Positions 16,734-25,892 of a stretch of DNA of 64,000 bases are shown piece after piece; the stretch's first letter is position 1; each line of letters opens with the position of its first letter. Source of the DNA: Kribbella capetownensis. Its GTDB lineage: Bacteria > Actinomycetota > Actinomycetes > Propionibacteriales > Kribbellaceae. The notes beneath the pieces were generated by a model. The model ran no database searches. It saw only the letters and a program-made list of their open reading frames with translations, and was not told where the DNA came from. The stretch is taken from assembly GCF_004331485.1 (NCBI RefSeq), contig NZ_SJKD01000005.1:434001-498000 (forward strand), in the 5' to 3' direction. The position numbers were made by a program, and so were the translations under genes.

Positions 16734-18362
16734 ATGACCGAGATCCAGGCCGACGTCGTCATCGTGGGTGGCGGGCTCGGTGGAACCGCTGCCGCGCTCA
16801 CCGCGGTACGGCGGGGTTGCAGCGTCGTACTGACCGAGCAGACCCGGTGGATCGGTGGCCAGCTCACCGCGCAGGCCGTGCCACCGGACGAGAACGAATG
16901 GATCGAGGACTTCGGCGCGACGGCGAGCTACCGGCGTCTCCGCCGCCGGATCCGGGATCACTACCGCCGCAACTACCCGTTGACGCTCGACGCGGCGACG
17001 GATCCGTTCCTGAATCCGGGGAACGGAAGGGTCAGCCGGCTGTGCCACGAGCCGCGGGCCGCCCACGCCGTACTGTCGGACCTGCTCGCGAGCCCGATCG
17101 CGTCGGGGCGCTTGCGGCTGCTGCTGGAGCACGAGCCCGTCCAGGTCGCCGTGGGCGGCGACAGGCTCGAAGCGGTGGCCGTACGCAACAACCAGACCGG
17201 CGCCGAGATCACGCTCACCGGCAGCGTCTTCATCGACGCCACCGAGCTCGGCGACCTGCTCGAGCTCGGTGGCGTCGAGCATGTGATCGGGTCGGAGAGC
17301 GCGGCCGACACCGGCGAGCCGCACGCTCTGGACGGACCGGCACAGCCACTCGACCAGCAGGCGTTCAGTGTCTGCTTCGCGCTCGAGCACCGGCCGGGCG
17401 AGGACCACACGATCGATCGGCCGGCGGAGTACGACTTCTGGAACGCTTACAAGGCAGACTTCTGGCCGGACAAGCAGCTGTCCTGGTGGGAGGTCTTCCC
17501 CGACTCGCTCAGCCCGCACCACCGGCCGATCTTCCAGGATCCGCCGCACTACCCCGGTCGCGACGGCTGCGACCTGTGGCATTTCCGTCGGATCCTCGAT
17601 CACGCCAACTTCACGCCAGACTCGGGGATCCGCGACGTCACCCTGGTGAACTGGCCGGCCATCGACTACTGGCTCGGACCACTGACCGGGGTCAGTGCGG
17701 ACGAGCGGCGTACACACGAGGAACGGGCACGCCAGCTCAGCCTGTCGTATCTGTACTGGATGCAGACCGAGGCGCCGCGGCTCGACGGCGGCGTCGGCTA
17801 TCGAGGCCTCCGGTTGCGTAGTGACCTCACCGGCGACGGACCCGACGGCCTCGCGCTGTACCCGTACGTGCGCGAGGCGCGGCGGATCCGCGCCGAGACG
17901 ACGGTGACCGAGCAGCACATCAGCGTGACGGCCCGCGGCGACCTACGTGGCGCTGAAGACTTCCACGACTCAGTGGGGATCGGCCACTACCGGCTCGACC
18001 TCCACCCGAGCACCGGTGGACCGGGCGGCCCACGCACGTACATCGACCTGGCGACCTGGCCGTTCCAGATCCCGCTCGGTGCGCTGCTCCCGGTCCGCGT
18101 CGACAACCTCCTTCCGGCCGCGAAGAACATCGGTACGACGCACGTCACGAACGGCTGCTACCGCCTCCACCCGGTCGAGTGGAACATCGGCGAAGTCAGT
18201 GGTGCTCTGGCCGAGCACTGTGTTCACACCGGCGACATCCCTCGCGCGGTCCGGGCGGACGAGCGCAAACTCACCGATTTCCAGCGCGTGCTGTCCAGTG
18301 TCGGTGTCCCCCTTCGTTGGCCGGACGACGTCCGGACCAGAGGGGCAACACCGATCCACTGA
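16734..18362 (+). CDS. FAD-dependent oxidoreductase (paralogue 2)
   Basis: A 542-residue paralogue of the protein at 6345. It has the Rossmann motif VVIVGGGLGGTAAALTA, GGQLTAQAVPPDENEW, the RLCHEPR segment near residue 103 and the C-terminal THVTNGCYRLHPVEWNIG. GAAAGG precedes the ATG. As in module A, it directly follows the importer permeases. No signal peptide is seen, so it should act in the cytosol. Two paralogues, each tied to an importer, suggest related but different substrates. It ends 5 bp before the convergent RraA-like gene. Confidence 0.85.
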   Translation: MTEIQADVVIVGGGLGGTAAALTAVRRGCSVVLTEQTRWIGGQLTAQAVPPDENEWIEDFGATASYRRLRRRIRDHYRRNYPLTLDAATDPFLNPGNGRVSRLCHEPRAAHAVLSDLLASPIASGRLRLLLEHEPVQVAVGGDRLEAVAVRNNQTGAEITLTGSVFIDATELGDLLELGGVEHVIGSESAADTGEPHALDGPAQPLDQQAFSVCFALEHRPGEDHTIDRPAEYDFWNAYKADFWPDKQLSWWEVFPDSLSPHHRPIFQDPPHYPGRDGCDLWHFRRILDHANFTPDSGIRDVTLVNWPAIDYWLGPLTGVSADERRTHEERARQLSLSYLYWMQTEAPRLDGGVGYRGLRLRSDLTGDGPDGLALYPYVREARRIRAETTVTEQHISVTARGDLRGAEDFHDSVGIGHYRLDLHPSTGGPGGPRTYIDLATWPFQIPLGALLPVRVDNLLPAAKNIGTTHVTNGCYRLHPVEWNIGEVSGALAEHCVHTGDIPRAVRADERKLTDFQRVLSSVGVPLRWPDDVRTRGATPIH

Positions 18363-18367
18363 CTGCG

Positions 18368-19105
18368 TTACACGCTGGCGTAGTACGCCTCGACTGCCTC
18401 GTAGTCGACTGACGTGTCTGGCTTGATGCCGAGGGCTTCGTAGTGCTTGCGGCGGGCGCGCATGTCGGCCAGGAGGATCGCGCGGGCGTGGACCGCTACC
18501 TCGTCGGCGACCTCGGCCGGGACCACGATGACGCCGTCGTCGTCGCAGCCGACCATGTCACCGGGGCTCACCTGCGTGCCGCCACAGGCGACGGTGGTCT
18601 GCGTCTCGACGACCTTGATCCGGCCGGGGATGATCGTGCGGCCCCGGGCCCGCGAACAGATCGGGGTGCGCTGGGCAACGATCTCGGCGGTGTCGCGGCA
18701 GTACCCGTCGGTGACGATCCCGGCCGCGCCGGCCTTGACCGCGCCCATCCCGTTCTCCGAACCCCAGAACCCGACCTCCTTGCCGCCGCCGGCATCCATC
18801 ACCACGACGTGCCCGGGCTCCAGGTCGCCGGGCAGTCTCACGTTGCCGGTCTCCTCGAACCAGATCCGGTGCGCCTCGACGATGTCCTGGGTGCTCTCCA
18901 GCTTCCACATCGGCCGGTTCGACGGGACCGCGCGGATGGTCGCGGCGCGGCCCCAGAACTTCATCCCGAGCCACAGCGGCCGGACCTCGGGCGACATCAG
19001 CCCGATGTCGAAGTACCCGATGCCGTCGAGCGCGTCGGCGACATCCACCACCCGCAGGTGCTTGTAGAGGCTGGACAGGTCGTTCGGCTTGGCAGTCTCT
19101 GTCAT
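18368..19105 (-). CDS. RraA-like / HMG-CHA aldolase family protein
   Basis: A 245-residue protein of the RraA/aldolase family. The diagnostic active-site block is GIVTDGYCRD, with the preceding VVMDAGGG and the central AGAAG turn. Metal-dependent members cleave hydroxy-oxo-dicarboxylates to pyruvate; others are decarboxylases, and RraA itself binds RNase E. The last-gene position in a catabolic operon argues for an aldolase or decarboxylase. ATG 19105 shares one base with the stop of the lactonase-like gene. The substrate is unknown. Confidence 0.8.
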   Translation of the reverse strand: MTETAKPNDLSSLYKHLRVVDVADALDGIGYFDIGLMSPEVRPLWLGMKFWGRAATIRAVPSNRPMWKLESTQDIVEAHRIWFEETGNVRLPGDLEPGHVVVMDAGGGKEVGFWGSENGMGAVKAGAAGIVTDGYCRDTAEIVAQRTPICSRARGRTIIPGRIKVVETQTTVACGGTQVSPGDMVGCDDDGVIVVPAEVADEVAVHARAILLADMRARRKHYEALGIKPDTSVDYEAVEAYYASV

Positions 19106-19950
19106 CAGGGCTGACCTTTCGTTCGGTAGTTGTGAGCGGCGGTGCCTCCGAGCACGGCCGCGAGTTCGTCGGGAGTGGTGAGGCTTCGTTCGACGGCCGA
19201 GCGGAGCGCCGACCAGGCCTCCTGGTACGACGCCCGCAGCAGGACGACCGGCCAGTTGCTGGCGAGCATGAGCCGATCGGCGCCGAAGCACTCGGCCGCC
19301 CAGGCGACGTAGCGATCGACCTCGCCGGGCCACTTGGGTAAGGCGGTGAGCAGGTCGATCCCGAGTGACACCTTCAGCGCGACCTGCGGTGAAGCGGCGA
19401 GCTGAGCGAGTTGAGTCGCCCACGGCTCCCACCCGCCGCTGTCGATCGGCGGTCTGCCGAGATGGTCGACAATGATCCGCAAGTCCGGCACTGCCTCGGC
19501 GAGACCGATCACCGCGGCGGTCTGCTCAGCAGTCACCGGTACGACGTCCCAGCTCACCCCAGCCGCGGCCAGATCTGTGAACAACTCGACCGTCTCCGGC
19601 CGGCTCAACCAGTCCAGGCGGTCCCGCCCGACAAGACATCGCACTCCATGGAAGCCGTCCCCGCTGCGCTTCCACTCCGCGCGAGCGGCAACCGGATCAG
19701 ACAGCGGCAGCCAGCCAACGACCGCTCCGACGTACGGCGCCTCGGCGGCATAACGCACTAGTCGGTCGTTCTCGGCGGGTTCGTCAACCGACTGGATCAG
19801 GACCGTCTGCTTGACCCCGGCCGCGGCGAGCTCGGTGGCGAAGTCGTCGGGGGTGTAGTCGCGCGCGATCGCGTCGTGCCGGTCGTCGCGCCAGGGCTGA
19901 TCCTGCGCCGCCACTCGCCAGAAGTGGTGGTGCGCGTCGATGACTGTCAT
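19105..19950 (-). CDS. Amidohydrolase_2 family lactonase-like hydrolase
   Basis: A 281-residue TIM-barrel metal hydrolase. It opens with IDAHHHFW, the N-terminal metal motif of L-fuconolactonase/L-rhamnonolactonase-like enzymes, and carries VDHLGRPP and a C-terminal MLASNWPV with the downstream metal/acid residues. ATG 19950 overlaps the crotonase stop (ATGA) and has GGGAGGG just upstream. Such enzymes open sugar-acid lactones; 2-pyrone-4,6-dicarboxylate hydrolase (LigI) is in the same family and would also fit the adjacent RraA-like gene. The sequence alone does not choose between these. Confidence 0.82.
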   Translation of the reverse strand: MTVIDAHHHFWRVAAQDQPWRDDRHDAIARDYTPDDFATELAAAGVKQTVLIQSVDEPAENDRLVRYAAEAPYVGAVVGWLPLSDPVAARAEWKRSGDGFHGVRCLVGRDRLDWLSRPETVELFTDLAAAGVSWDVVPVTAEQTAAVIGLAEAVPDLRIIVDHLGRPPIDSGGWEPWATQLAQLAASPQVALKVSLGIDLLTALPKWPGEVDRYVAWAAECFGADRLMLASNWPVVLLRASYQEAWSALRSAVERSLTTPDELAAVLGGTAAHNYRTKGQP

Positions 19951-20714
19951 CGTCCCTCCCACTCGACGCGTTCGTGGTTGAGGAAGCCGGCCACACCCGC
20001 CTGGAAGTCCCGGCTCGCGTACACGGCTGCCAGTACGTCGTCCGCCTCCGCGGCCGCGCCGTCGCGAAGGACGCGCCGCTCGATCTCCTTCAGAGCCGCG
20101 AGCGTCAGCGGTGCGTTGGAGCAGATCCGCTCCAACAGCTCGTCGACCCGGGCCGTCAGCTGCTCACGCTCGACCACCTCCGTGACGAAGCCGTCCACCT
20201 CCGTTGCCGAGAGCAACCGGGCGGTGAGCACCATCGCCATCGTCCGACCTGCGCCGAGCCGCTGGCACAGCCGCGCCAGAACGACCGGCGGCAGCGTGTT
20301 GCCGAGCGTCCGGGCGACCGGTGCGCCGAACACCGCGTCCGGTGTGGCGACGACGAGGTCACTGCATGCGGCCAGCGCCAGCCCGGCTCCGACCGCGGGA
20401 CCTTCGACCACCGCGACGACAGGGACCCGGATCCGCAGCAGTGACCCGAGCACGCGACCGACGCGGTGCTCGTACTCCACCCCTTGCTCGCCGGTGGTGA
20501 AGTCGGTGAACTGCCGGATGTCCGTTCCGGCCGCGAACGCCTCGCCACCGGCGCCCCGCAGTACCACCACCCGGATGCCGCGATCGCCGTCGACGGTCGA
20601 CTCGACCTGCTCCAGAGCGTCGTACATCGGCCAGGTGATCGCGTTGCGGCGGCCCGGGTTCGACAGCGTCAAGCGCAGGATCGCGCCGTCGCGTTCGACC
20701 TCCAGCGAACTCAT
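19947..20714 (-). CDS. Enoyl-CoA hydratase/isomerase-family (crotonase-fold) protein
   Basis: A 255-residue crotonase-fold protein. The oxyanion-hole elements are seen as FAAGTDIRQF (near 65-75) and VEGPAVGAGLALAACSDLV (near 100-118). The segment that normally carries the first catalytic Glu (a PE motif before G-x-x-P-G) reads FGAPVARTLGNTLPP, and the second Glu position is also not evident, so a classical hydratase reaction is doubtful. Isomerase, hydrolase or decarboxylase activity is possible. It overlaps both neighbours by ATGA. The adjacent CoA-transferase should supply its CoA-ester substrate. Confidence 0.85.
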   Translation of the reverse strand: MSSLEVERDGAILRLTLSNPGRRNAITWPMYDALEQVESTVDGDRGIRVVVLRGAGGEAFAAGTDIRQFTDFTTGEQGVEYEHRVGRVLGSLLRIRVPVVAVVEGPAVGAGLALAACSDLVVATPDAVFGAPVARTLGNTLPPVVLARLCQRLGAGRTMAMVLTARLLSATEVDGFVTEVVEREQLTARVDELLERICSNAPLTLAALKEIERRVLRDGAAAEADDVLAAVYASRDFQAGVAGFLNHERVEWEGR

Positions 20715-21874
20715 TCGCCGAGGACCTCCTCCGTGTGCTCGCCGAGCAGGGGTGGATGCCGCCGGATCCGGGCCGGCGTCCCACTCATCCGGACCGGCGA
20801 CCCGAGAACCCGGACCCGTCCCTCGACGGGGTGGTCCACCTCCTGCACCATGCCACGCGCTTTGACGTGGGGATCCTCGTCCAGCACCTGCCGATAGTCC
20901 CGAATCGGTCCAGCCGGTACACCGGCATCGAGCAGCAGGGCCACCCATTCGTCGGTCGTTCCGGAGGCCAGCCGTTCCTCGAGCTCCGCGGCCAGTTCGT
21001 CGCGGTGCGCCATCCGATCGGTGTTGGAGACGAAGCGCGGGTCCGCCTCGAGATCCGTCGCCTCGAGGGCTGCGCACAGTCGTTGCCAGAGGCGCTCATT
21101 GTTCGCACCCAGCGTCACGTACCCGTCCTTCGTCCGCAGTGCCTGGTACGGCGCCGACATCCGATTCGCCGAGCCCAGCGGCTGCGGTACCTGTCCGGTG
21201 GCCCAGTACTCCGTTGACTCCCACACCGACATGGCCAGCGCGGCCTCGAAGAGCGACGTCTCGACGTACTGCCCCTCCCCTGTCCTCTCCCGAGCGTGGA
21301 CGGCGGCCACGATGCCGAGCGCGCAGAACATCCCGGCGCCGAGGTCACCGACCGGCAGGCCGCACTTGACCGGTGTGCCGTCCGAAGTGCCGGTGATGCT
21401 CATGACTCCGGACATCGCCTGAGCAATCAGGTCGTAACCGGGCCGGTCGGCGTACGGGCCCGTCTGGCCGAAGCCGGAGACACTGGCGTAGATCAGCCGC
21501 GGATTGATCGCGGCCAGCGTGTCGTAGTCGACTCCGAGCCGGCGCGTGACGCCGGGACGGAAGTTCTCCACGACCACGTCGGCCGACTCCACCAGCCGGC
21601 GGAACGCCGACAGGTCGTCCGGCTCCTTCAGGTCCAGGCAGACACTGCGCTTGTTCCGATTCAAGGCGAGGAACGCACGACTGTCCTCGCCGTGGACGGG
21701 ATAGCCCCAGGACCGCCTGGTCTGGTCGCCTGTCCGCGGGTTCTCGATCTTGATCACGTCCGCGCCGAGATCCGCCAGCAGCATCGTGCAGAACGGTCCG
21801 GCCATCACCTGGGTGAGGTCCAGCACCCGCAAGCCGTCCAGCGCGCCGGCACCGTCCCCCGTCGTGTCGGTCAT
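20711..21874 (-). CDS. CaiB/BaiF-type (family III) CoA-transferase
   Basis: A 387-residue family III CoA-transferase. It has the N-terminal LDGLRVLDLTQVMAGPF block, the DVVVENFRPG segment, and VGDLGAGMFCALGIV, whose Asp is the expected acyl-enzyme residue. These enzymes move CoA between carboxylic acids through an aspartyl thioester. The gene shares one base with the binding-protein stop upstream and overlaps the crotonase gene, so CoA activation of the imported acid is the likely first intracellular step of this operon. Confidence 0.9.
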   Translation of the reverse strand: MTDTTGDGAGALDGLRVLDLTQVMAGPFCTMLLADLGADVIKIENPRTGDQTRRSWGYPVHGEDSRAFLALNRNKRSVCLDLKEPDDLSAFRRLVESADVVVENFRPGVTRRLGVDYDTLAAINPRLIYASVSGFGQTGPYADRPGYDLIAQAMSGVMSITGTSDGTPVKCGLPVGDLGAGMFCALGIVAAVHARERTGEGQYVETSLFEAALAMSVWESTEYWATGQVPQPLGSANRMSAPYQALRTKDGYVTLGANNERLWQRLCAALEATDLEADPRFVSNTDRMAHRDELAAELEERLASGTTDEWVALLLDAGVPAGPIRDYRQVLDEDPHVKARGMVQEVDHPVEGRVRVLGSPVRMSGTPARIRRHPPLLGEHTEEVLGE

Positions 21875-23214
21875 CAGCCGCCCAGCCCCGCATTCGCCTC
21901 GGTGAAGAACGAGTCGGCCGCCTGCTGCACACTCTTCTTGCCGAAGGCAACCTCCTCGTACGCACGAGTGAATGCCGACTCGAACGTCGCCTGGTAGCCC
22001 GGCGGGTAGAGGATCGTCGGCGGTTTCTTCGCCACGATCTGCTGGTACAGCTCCAGTTCGTGCTTCTTCAGCGGCGCCAGCTTCGGGTCGTCGACCTGCG
22101 CCTGCAGCACCTTCTGGTTCGTCGCCGCGCCGTTGTCGGACTTGAACGCCGCGCCGGCCTCGGGGTTGTTGGTGAAGAAGTCGATGAACGCCGCCGCGGT
22201 CGGGATGTTGTCGCAGTTCGTCGGGATCGCGAAACCGGAGGTGAACATCGCGTTCCCGCCGCCGGACGGGCCGGACGGCATCGGCAGCGTGGTCAGCTTC
22301 TGCTCGCCAGGCTTGCTGGCCAGCGTCGCAGAGGCGGGGGTCAGGGCGTTGCCGGGAATGCTGTCGGTGAGGAGCTTGCCCTGAGCAATGAAGCCTTGCT
22401 CGGCGCCCTCCGGCTCATCCGCCTGGGCGTCCGCGCCCATCGTCGTACCGGCCGTGCGGAGCTTCTCCCACATGTTCCAGTACTCGACCAGCGACTCCTT
22501 GGTGAAGCCGAGCTTGCCGTCGTCGGTGAACAACTGCTTGCCGTTGGCCAGTTGGTAGGCGATGAAGAAGTTCGGCAGCCCGCCACGCGACCCGGCCGCG
22601 AATGTCCCCTTCGGCAGCTTCGCCGACGCCTTGGTGATCCACTCCGTGTACTGCGTCCAGTCGTAGCCGTCGGGTGGTAGCCCGACACCCGCCTGCTCGG
22701 CCATGGTCTGGTTCACGCCAACAGCGTCGTACGCCGCGCCATACGGGAGGAAGTAGAGCTTGCCGTCCGGGCCGCGGCCGGTGTCGACGATCTCCTTCGG
22801 GATGTCGTCGACCTTGATCGCGCCGGACTCGATCATCGGGTCCAGCGGGAGCAGCACCTTGCGCTTGGTGTAGTCGTTCAGCTGACGGCCCTGGAGCTGC
22901 ATGACACAGGGCAGGGTGTGGCTCGACGCCTGGATGTTCAGCTTGTTGAAGTAGTTGCCGAAGTCCGCGTTCTGCCGGTCGATGGTGACGCCCGAGTGCT
23001 CCTTCACGAACATGTCGGCGACCGCGTTCGTCTTCTGGGCGCGGGCCGCGCCACCCCAGAAGGTGAGCTGCAGCTTGCCGGTGACCTCGCCCTTGCCGTC
23101 CTTGCCGTCTGAGCCACCGCCCGCGTTGTCGTTGGTCACCGAGGTTCCGTTGCATCCGGCAAACACCAACAGGGTCGCGCAGGCCAGCGCCGTCGTACCG
23201 ATTCGTCTTCTCAT
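21874..23214 (-). CDS. ABC transporter substrate-binding lipoprotein (importer C)
   Basis: A 446-residue family-1 binding protein. The signal peptide ends in VFAGC, an acceptable lipobox, followed by an Asn/Gly/Asp-rich tether. ATG 23214 has GGAG 6 nt upstream; a GTG at 23226 is an alternative. It lies between the permeases and the CoA-transferase gene. Neighbouring CoA enzymes suggest that the ligand is a carboxylated compound, such as a sugar acid or aromatic glycoside, rather than a neutral sugar; this is inference. Confidence 0.92.
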   Translation of the reverse strand: MRRRIGTTALACATLLVFAGCNGTSVTNDNAGGGSDGKDGKGEVTGKLQLTFWGGAARAQKTNAVADMFVKEHSGVTIDRQNADFGNYFNKLNIQASSHTLPCVMQLQGRQLNDYTKRKVLLPLDPMIESGAIKVDDIPKEIVDTGRGPDGKLYFLPYGAAYDAVGVNQTMAEQAGVGLPPDGYDWTQYTEWITKASAKLPKGTFAAGSRGGLPNFFIAYQLANGKQLFTDDGKLGFTKESLVEYWNMWEKLRTAGTTMGADAQADEPEGAEQGFIAQGKLLTDSIPGNALTPASATLASKPGEQKLTTLPMPSGPSGGGNAMFTSGFAIPTNCDNIPTAAAFIDFFTNNPEAGAAFKSDNGAATNQKVLQAQVDDPKLAPLKKHELELYQQIVAKKPPTILYPPGYQATFESAFTRAYEEVAFGKKSVQQAADSFFTEANAGLGG

Positions 23215-23230
23215 CAGGATCTCCACAGGG

Positions 23231-24115
23231 TTACTTGAGGCCGGTGGTCGCGACGCCCTCGATCAGCAGCTTCTGTGCGCCCAGGAAGAAGCCGACGATC
23301 GGTGCCAGCGCGAGGGTGGACATGGCGAACAGCGAGCCGTACGCCGATTCCCCGGTGACGTCGAGGAAGGAGTTCAGGCCGAGCGAGACGGTCCACAGCT
23401 CGGGCCGGTTCAGGTAGAGCAGCGGACCGAGGAAGTCGTTCCAGCTGTTGATGAAGGTGAACAGGGCGGTGGTGCCGAGTGCGGGCAGCGACAGCGGCAT
23501 GATGATCCGGATGAACGTCCGCCAGTGACCGCACCCGTCGATCCGGGCGGCGTCGTCGAGCTCCCGCGGCAGGGTGCGGATGAACTGGACCATCAGGAAG
23601 ATGAAGAACGCCTCCACGCCGAGCCACTTCGGCACCACCAGCGGCAGGTAGGTGTTCATCCAGGCCAGCTCGTTGAACAAGATGTACTGCGGGACGAGCG
23701 TGACGTGGTACGGCAGCAGCATGGTCGCGAGCAGCAACCCGAACAGCACCCGCTTCAACGGGAACTCCAGCCGGGCGAACGCGTACGCCGTCAGCGAGCA
23801 GGCGAACAGATTGCCGGCAATCGACAGCGCGGTGATCGCGATCGAGTTCAGGAAGTAGCGGGAGAAGTCGAGCTGACCCGCGGACCAGCCGTGCTTGTAG
23901 TTGTCCAGCGTGTAGTGCCGGCTGAACAGGCCGAGGCTGTTCATCACCTCCGCCGACGGCCGGAACGACGCCGCGACCATCCACACCACCGGGTACAGCA
24001 TCACCACGAGCACGGCGATCAGGAACGCGTGCCGGATCAGCCCGATGACGAACGGGTTGGTGGTACGACGCCGGCCGAGCAGGGCGCGGCGGGTGGGGAT
24101 CGACACGCTCGTCAT
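23231..24115 (-). CDS. ABC transporter permease (importer C, MalG-like)
   Basis: A 294-residue permease with six membrane segments and an EAA loop, ELDDAARIDGCGHWRTF, near residue 190. Its ATG overlaps the previous permease's stop by ATGA. The C-terminus, LLIEGVATTGLK, is typical. It pairs with the permease encoded just upstream. Confidence 0.92.
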   Translation of the reverse strand: MTSVSIPTRRALLGRRRTTNPFVIGLIRHAFLIAVLVVMLYPVVWMVAASFRPSAEVMNSLGLFSRHYTLDNYKHGWSAGQLDFSRYFLNSIAITALSIAGNLFACSLTAYAFARLEFPLKRVLFGLLLATMLLPYHVTLVPQYILFNELAWMNTYLPLVVPKWLGVEAFFIFLMVQFIRTLPRELDDAARIDGCGHWRTFIRIIMPLSLPALGTTALFTFINSWNDFLGPLLYLNRPELWTVSLGLNSFLDVTGESAYGSLFAMSTLALAPIVGFFLGAQKLLIEGVATTGLK

Positions 24116-25008
24116 CGTTCGTCTCCGTAGTAGACCCAGCGCTTCGCGGTGAGGAACAGGAAGCCGGTGAAGGCCGCGAGCACGATCACCAAGGTCCAGG
24201 CCATGGCGGAGGCGTAGCCCATCTTCAGCTCGGCGAATCCCTGTTGGTACAGGTAGAGCGTGTAGAACAAGGTCGAGTCGGCCGGGCCGCCGGACCCACG
24301 GCTGACGACGAACGCGCCGGTGAACGCCTGGAACGCGTGGATCGTGTCGAGCAGCAGGTTGAAGAAGATCAGCGGCGTCATCAACGGCAGCGTGACGCTG
24401 AAGAACCGGCGGATCGGTCCGGCTCCGTCGACCGCGGCCGCCTCATGCAGCTCCACGGGGACCTGCCGAAGGCCGGCCAGGAAGATGATCATCGTCGCGC
24501 CGAACGCCCACAGGTTCAGCGTGACGATTGTCCACAACGCCGTACCCGGACTCCCGACCCAGCTGCCGCGGGTGATCCCGAACAGGCTGAGCACCTGATT
24601 CACCAGGCCGGTACCGCCGAAGATCTGCCGCCACAGCACCGCGATCGCGACACTCGCACCCATCAGCGACGGCAGGTAGAACAGCGCGCGGTAGCCGGAC
24701 AGGAACCGGATCCCCTTGTTCAGCAGGAGCGCCAGCACCATCGAGAGGACGAGGAGCAGGGGGACGGATACGACGACGTACACCAGGGTCACGCGGACCG
24801 ATGAGAGATAGCGGGGATCGGCGGTGAACATGCGCCGGAAGTTGTCCAGCCCGATCCAGCGCGGCGGACTGAGCAGGTCGTAGCTGGTGAAGGCGAGGTA
24901 GGCGGAGTACAGCATCGGGCCGAGGGTGAGCAGCACGATGCCGATCAGCCAGGGGCTCAGGAACAGGTAGGCGGTCAGACCTTCGCGGCCGGTGCGGGAG
25001 CTCTTCAC
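24112..25008 (-). CDS. ABC transporter permease (importer C, MalF-like)
   Basis: A 298-residue permease with six membrane helices and an EAA loop, ELHEAAAVDGAGPIRRF. It begins with GTG at 25008, overlapping the stop of the dehydrogenase gene (GTGA). No ATPase gene is present in the operon, so a shared ATPase encoded elsewhere must energise it. Confidence 0.92.
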   Translation of the reverse strand: MKSSRTGREGLTAYLFLSPWLIGIVLLTLGPMLYSAYLAFTSYDLLSPPRWIGLDNFRRMFTADPRYLSSVRVTLVYVVVSVPLLLVLSMVLALLLNKGIRFLSGYRALFYLPSLMGASVAIAVLWRQIFGGTGLVNQVLSLFGITRGSWVGSPGTALWTIVTLNLWAFGATMIIFLAGLRQVPVELHEAAAVDGAGPIRRFFSVTLPLMTPLIFFNLLLDTIHAFQAFTGAFVVSRGSGGPADSTLFYTLYLYQQGFAELKMGYASAMAWTLVIVLAAFTGFLFLTAKRWVYYGDER

Positions 25009-25856
25009 GAGGCCGGTCCCTTCCGTGCGTGCGCCTCGACCCGCTCCGCCAGGTGCTGTGCGAGCAGACCGGCCACCGGGACCTGCACATCACAGTCGCG
25101 CGCCGCGGCGACGACGTCCCAGAGGTCCTTCGCCCACGGCCGGTCCCGCACCGGCGTACCGCCCGCGTCGTACGCCGCCGCGACCCGGTCGAAGAAGCCC
25201 CAGTTCCGCGTGATCCACGACTCGCCCGTGCTGGTCGACACGGCGTCCAGCACCGTCTGCTCCGGTACGTCGTACGCCGCGGCCAACTCGAGCGCCTCAT
25301 GCACGCCGGCGAGCGCGGAGAACATCATCAACTGGTTCGCCAACTTCACCGCGGCACCAGCACCCGCCGGCCCCACGTGCAGCACCGTTTCTGCCACCGA
25401 GTCGAGCACCGGCCGGACGCGATCCAGAACCTCAACCCGACCGCCCGCCATCACGGTCAGCGAACCGGACAGCGCCCGCTCCGCTCCCCCGCTCACGGGT
25501 ACGTCGAGCAGCCCGATCTGATGCGATTCCGCCTTCTGTGCAAGGCGTTTCGCGGTCGCGGGCAGGATCGTGCTGTGCACCAGAACGACCGAGTCGGTCT
25601 CGAGGACCGGCGCCAATGAGTCGATGAGTTCGGTCACCGCCTGGTCGTCCGGCACGGCGAGGCCGATCACCCGGCAGCCCGCCAGGTCCGCAGGCCCAGC
25701 CGCGATCTCGGCATCCAGCCCCTCGGTACGCCTCTCGTCGCGGTCGTACACCGTGAGCCGCCACCCGTCGCGCAGCAGCGCCTGCGCCATCGGATGGCCG
25801 AGATTGCCGAGCCCGGCGAAGCCCACGGGCGAGGTTCGATCGATGTCATCGGTCAC
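25005..25856 (-). CDS. 3-hydroxyisobutyrate dehydrogenase-like (beta-hydroxyacid) dehydrogenase
   Basis: A 283-residue enzyme of the 6-phosphogluconate/3-hydroxyisobutyrate dehydrogenase family. It has the Rossmann motif GFAGLGNLGHPMA, the substrate-binding block DVPVSGGAERA near residue 115, and the catalytic Lys in AAVKLANQLMM near 172. It oxidises or reduces a beta-hydroxyacid such as tartronate semialdehyde or hydroxyisobutyrate. It is the first gene of the eight-gene operon and starts with GTG at 25856. The divergent GntR gene and palindrome 25893-25908 probably control it. Confidence 0.88.
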   Translation of the reverse strand: MTDDIDRTSPVGFAGLGNLGHPMAQALLRDGWRLTVYDRDERRTEGLDAEIAAGPADLAGCRVIGLAVPDDQAVTELIDSLAPVLETDSVVLVHSTILPATAKRLAQKAESHQIGLLDVPVSGGAERALSGSLTVMAGGRVEVLDRVRPVLDSVAETVLHVGPAGAGAAVKLANQLMMFSALAGVHEALELAAAYDVPEQTVLDAVSTSTGESWITRNWGFFDRVAAAYDAGGTPVRDRPWAKDLWDVVAAARDCDVQVPVAGLLAQHLAERVEAHARKGPAS

Positions 25857-25892
25857 GGACGCCTCCAGGTCAACGACCAGATCGTCTATGAA

